A stretch of 64,000 nt of DNA. Source: Monosporascus cannonballus (Eukaryota; Ascomycota; Sordariomycetes; Xylariales). A program made the translations under genes and the position numbers. Numbering within the stretch: the first letter of the stretch is position 1; each line of letters starts with the position of its first letter. The notes beneath the pieces are model-generated. The model had not been told where the DNA came from. It saw nothing but the letters and a program-made list of their open reading frames with translations, and made no database searches. Below are positions 61,172 through 64,000 of this stretch, piece after piece. The stretch spans positions 551,477 to 615,476 of the forward strand of contig QJNS01000010.1 of assembly GCA_004154925.1 (NCBI GenBank), read 5' to 3'.

Positions 61172-61910
61172 AGGCGAGCTTGGAGGCCGCAGGTTGATAG
61201 AACGCGGCCCGGGGGGGGATCAGCTCCCATGGGCTTTATATGCGTCTTGCAGCCCAGCCACGACGTGTCACGCATCATCCGCGAGACAGCCGAGGCGAGG
61301 TGTGTCCCCGCGCGCGTCAGTAATATCTGCTTGGGCGCGGTTGAGGTTTTTAATTTTTATTTTCTGTTCGTGTTTCTGACAGTGGCTGCGCGGGGAGTGG
61401 GAGTGAGGGAGGGGGAGAGACTCAGGGGCACCGAGAATCACTGCTCGCTGATCATGATCATGAGTTACCGAACGGAACTATATGCTTCCAACGGAAGCTT
61501 CGCGATAGGATGATAATGCCCCGGAGGGGCTACCATGAATAAATCTCGACGTTGGCCTGAATTTTACTTTGCGCGAAACCCGGGTTTTGGAAACAAGAAG
61601 CGCAACAGGCGCATGGCGGCTAGAAATGTGACTTCGACAACAATGCTATTACGATATATCCGACTAATGAAATTGAGTTTCTTTTATAACTGTCTATTGC
61701 CAGGTTAGCTATTCCAGTAGAACACACAGAAGAGTTGTTACCGTGAGCTCTGGAGTTTGCTTCGCCAACGTCGCTCAGTGATATGTTAAGGAGTTGGTCG
61801 CTTTAGTTCAATGGCTATGAGTACTTGATGGCACGTGAACCGCATCGTCTCAACCCACAGCAAGCGCATATCGCATTCGCTTCCCCTACAAGTGTCCGAC
61901 CTAAGTAGCT
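61172..61910. other. Intergenic, nothing assigned
   Basis: Contains a G9 run at 61212-61220 and a G/A-rich stretch near 61390-61425. The last 150 bp are the 3' flank of the reductase gene. Short ORFs only. Confidence 0.45.
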
Positions 61911-63183
61911 TCACTTCCTAAACGCCCTAACATTCCACCGCCACCATCCGACGAAATCCTGCGTCGCGACGCTGATACCCAGCCCGCGCAGCGCCCGCGT
62001 GCTGAGGTGCGTGTCGTAGGGCCTCTGCACGCCTCCCGAGCCAGCGCTCGGCGGGCACGGGTCGCCCGTCGGCTCGATTCCCGCCGTCGAGAGCCCCATG
62101 ATCTCCCCCAGCGCCTGGCAGATCTCGTACTTCGTGTACCGGTCCTCCGAGCTGAACTGCAGGACCCGCGGCAGCGAGGGCCGCGAGTCGTCTGAGGTCG
62201 AGAGGTATTTTTCTGCGATGTCTGGCGAAGAGGGGGTTTAGTCGGTGGTGAGTCGGGGATATGCCGACGCCGAGTTTGTGCGTGTGTGTGTGCGGAGAGA
62301 AGAGGGTAGGTAGTTAGGTAGGAGGTAGATGGAGGGATGAGCGCATAGACAGTGGAATTAGTCAGGGGATACGCACCACAGCAAACCCGTCCTACATCCT
62401 CCGTATTGGTCGGGTACCTCAAGGACCAATGATCCATCTTGATCTTCTGATCTCCCTCGGCCAACCCCTGCGCCTTCCAGACGGCGTCGAGCAAAACATT
62501 GACGGCGCTCTCGGCGGGAACCTCGGCATCGCCATAGAGCACGGGGACGCGCAGCATGACGCCGAGCCCCTGCTTTCCCACGGAGTCGTACGCCGCCAGC
62601 ACCGCCCGCTCGCCCTCCAGCTTGGTAACGCCATACAGGTTCGTCGGGGCCGGCTCTGCGTCCACCTCATACGGCGCCTCCCCGGGACGCCCCGGGAACA
62701 CGTAATCCGTGCTGATGTACACCAGCAGTACCGATCGCGTCGCGCACTGCGACGCCAGAGATGCAGTCGCCGCCGCGTTGAGAGCGCGCGCGCCCGCCGG
62801 ATCCGCGTCACATTTGTCTGGGAACCGGTTCGCGGCGCCTGCGGTCGGTGTTAGCATGTGGAAAATGGAGTTGCTTTTTGCCGTAAATTACTTACAATGC
62901 ACGACGACGAGCGGCCTACGCGACATTGGTATCCGGTTAGCAATGGTAGTAGCAGTGGCAGTGAGTGCATGATTATATGAAGCTTAGAGATGGCTCACTT
63001 GACTTCATCCAGCACCTTCTCGATCTCCGAGGCGTTTCCCAGGTCGACCTTAAGAATCTGCGACCCGTCGGCACGCGAGTACCCAGTGCCCTTCACAGCC
63101 CATTGCTTGCGCTCGAAGGCCCTGACGACCTGACGGCCGAGCAGGCCGGTGGCGCCCGTGACCAGCGCTGTCTTGTCGGACAT
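61911..63183 (-). CDS. RmlD / MAT2B-like NAD(P)-dependent reductase of the extended SDR family
   Basis: Four exons on the minus strand (63183-62999, 62915-62896, 62838-62377, 62221-61911) join in frame to 325 residues. Exon 2 is only 20 bp (PLVVVHC). The Rossmann start TALVTGATGLLGRQVVRAFE contains TGxxGxxG. The active-site region is STDYVFPG and LYGVTKLEGE (YxxxK). A typical extended-SDR C-terminus follows: RYPTNTEDVGRVC, LQFSSEDRYTKYEICQALGE and STRALRGLGI. The architecture matches methionine adenosyltransferase 2 beta subunit and dTDP-4-dehydrorhamnose reductases. The fungal role (regulation of S-adenosylmethionine synthesis or a sugar-nucleotide reaction) is not settled by sequence. Introns have GTGAGC, GTAAGT and GTGCGT donors; the last carries a GT microsatellite. 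No defects seen. Confidence 0.9.
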
Positions 63184-63920
63184 GGTGGTTCTGTTGGACG
63201 CAATGAAATGCAAGCTCAAATAAGTGAATGCCGATGTAGCAACCAATAGGTAAAGTAGGCCTGTTGGAGCTCAAGTTGAAGTTTGAAATAGCTCCTGAGC
63301 TTGAGGCTGAGGGGCATTAGGAGTATGACATCAGGTGGGGGGTTTCTAAAATATAATCGGAAAATCTCCCCAACATTTAGACTAGCTGCAACTTTCCTAA
63401 TATGGCCATGTATCATCATCCCTTGACCGTGTAATGTGATTATGCCTCATATGGTTCCTTATCTATTAATTGATACTTACTTGCTCCTCCCCTTTCACCT
63501 AAACTATTCTTATCAATTTTTTACACCTCTCCGTCTTTTTTCTCTGCTCTAATCGTCTCTTGTTCATTTTTTTGGCCTCAGCTCATTTTGAATCAAGTCA
63601 TCTGTTACGAACTGCACTCATGGTCTCTTGTATAATGCCCTCTGAATATCTGTGACTGGATTTACATGTGACCATCTACTTGAGGTACGTCCAGTTTGAT
63701 AACCTTCGATATTGAGTTCAGTTCGCCCTTTGAACTACGCTAGCACTAGGGGAGAAAAGATAGTGTTGTGAACAAGTTAATCCTTGACCGATTAAGTGTA
63801 ATATTTACCCGACGCCTTTTATATGATTACTACTTTATTTTCTGAACAGGGTGGAGTTTGCCAGACCCATCACGTTATTTGTGGGCAGTCGAGGATGGGA
63901 TGCTGATGATAGGGTTTGCA
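63184..63920. promoter_or_regulatory. Upstream region of the reductase gene
   Basis: About 740 bp with TC-rich tracts at 63480-63600 and no readable gene. Confidence 0.4.
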
Positions 63921-64000
63921 ATGGGTACCCAATGGGTACCCACGGACTACCCACGACCGTGGGTGGGTAACCGTGGGTGGTGTTGGCGTTTTCCCAAAAA
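63921..64000. repeat. Cluster of short direct and inverted GGGTACCC / CCCACGG repeats
   Basis: ATGGGTACCCA occurs twice head to tail (63921-63931, 63932-63942). It is followed by hairpin ACCCACG-AC-CGTGGGT (63949-63964) and GGGTGGGTAACCGTGGGTGG. The cluster reaches nearly to the window edge, so its full extent is unknown. Confidence 0.6.

Noticed and set aside
62429..62854. Plus-strand ORF of 141 codons over the reductase exon
   Set aside because: Antisense mirror of exon 3 of the MAT2B-like gene.
1..64000. CRISPR array, bacterial operon or prophage interpretation
   Set aside because: Spliceosomal introns, fungal orthologues and RIP-style decay show a filamentous ascomycete; no regularly spaced identical repeats were seen.

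Overview
The window is a stretch of filamentous ascomycete (Pezizomycotina-type) nuclear genome. GC-balanced islands carrying intron-containing genes alternate sharply with very AT-rich blocks made of retrotransposons destroyed by repeat-induced point mutation (RIP). The evidence is: short introns with GTATGT/GTAAGT/GTGAGT donors and CAG/TAG acceptors; fungal orthologues of POL31/POLD2 and YTM1; LTR pairs that differ mostly by C-to-T and G-to-A changes; and coding frames broken mainly by TAA/TAG. Roughly three quarters of the window is mobile DNA.

Layout. 1-6455: a gypsy element entering from the left edge. 6456-7344: LTR fragments and one well-preserved solo LTR. 7345-12094: gene island with an acidic pseudogene tail, an unassigned exon, POL31 (minus strand) and YTM1 (plus strand) transcribed divergently from a 478-bp shared promoter. 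12095-15271: gene-poor spacer ending in an ORF remnant. 15272-48259: one copia element (about 6.0 kb of its own sequence) that received gypsy A (itself split by gypsy B), gypsy C and gypsy D. Every insertion is bounded by a perfect 5-bp target duplication, and rejoining the split copia 3' LTR gives exactly the 239 bp of its 5' LTR. 48265-48809: the rest of the locus the copia entered. 48810-57226: a terminal-inverted-repeat element carrying gypsy F and a 341-bp TG...CA insertion. 57310-60436: a fungal gene cut in two by a decayed piggyBac transposon. 60733-61171: a SNF2 helicase fragment. 61911-63183: a four-exon MAT2B/RmlD-like reductase gene. 63184-64000: intergenic, ending in short GGGTACCC-type repeats.

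The gypsy copies are 6.71-6.76 kb chromodomain-type Ty3 elements with one shared LTR block (R/U5 side) and strongly different U3 blocks. The most unusual feature is an antisense reading frame of about 190-200 codons between the end of pol and the 3' LTR. It is recognisable in all six copies, ends in a shared C-terminal motif, is broken mainly by RIP-type stops, and overlaps the 3' end of pol by 38 bp in copy B. It looks like a second, oppositely oriented gene of this family.

Only the island genes look functional: POL31 (DNA replication), YTM1 (60S ribosome biogenesis) and the MAT2B-like reductase. Nothing links them in one pathway. Exon boundaries, domain calls and homologies were read by eye, without database searches.
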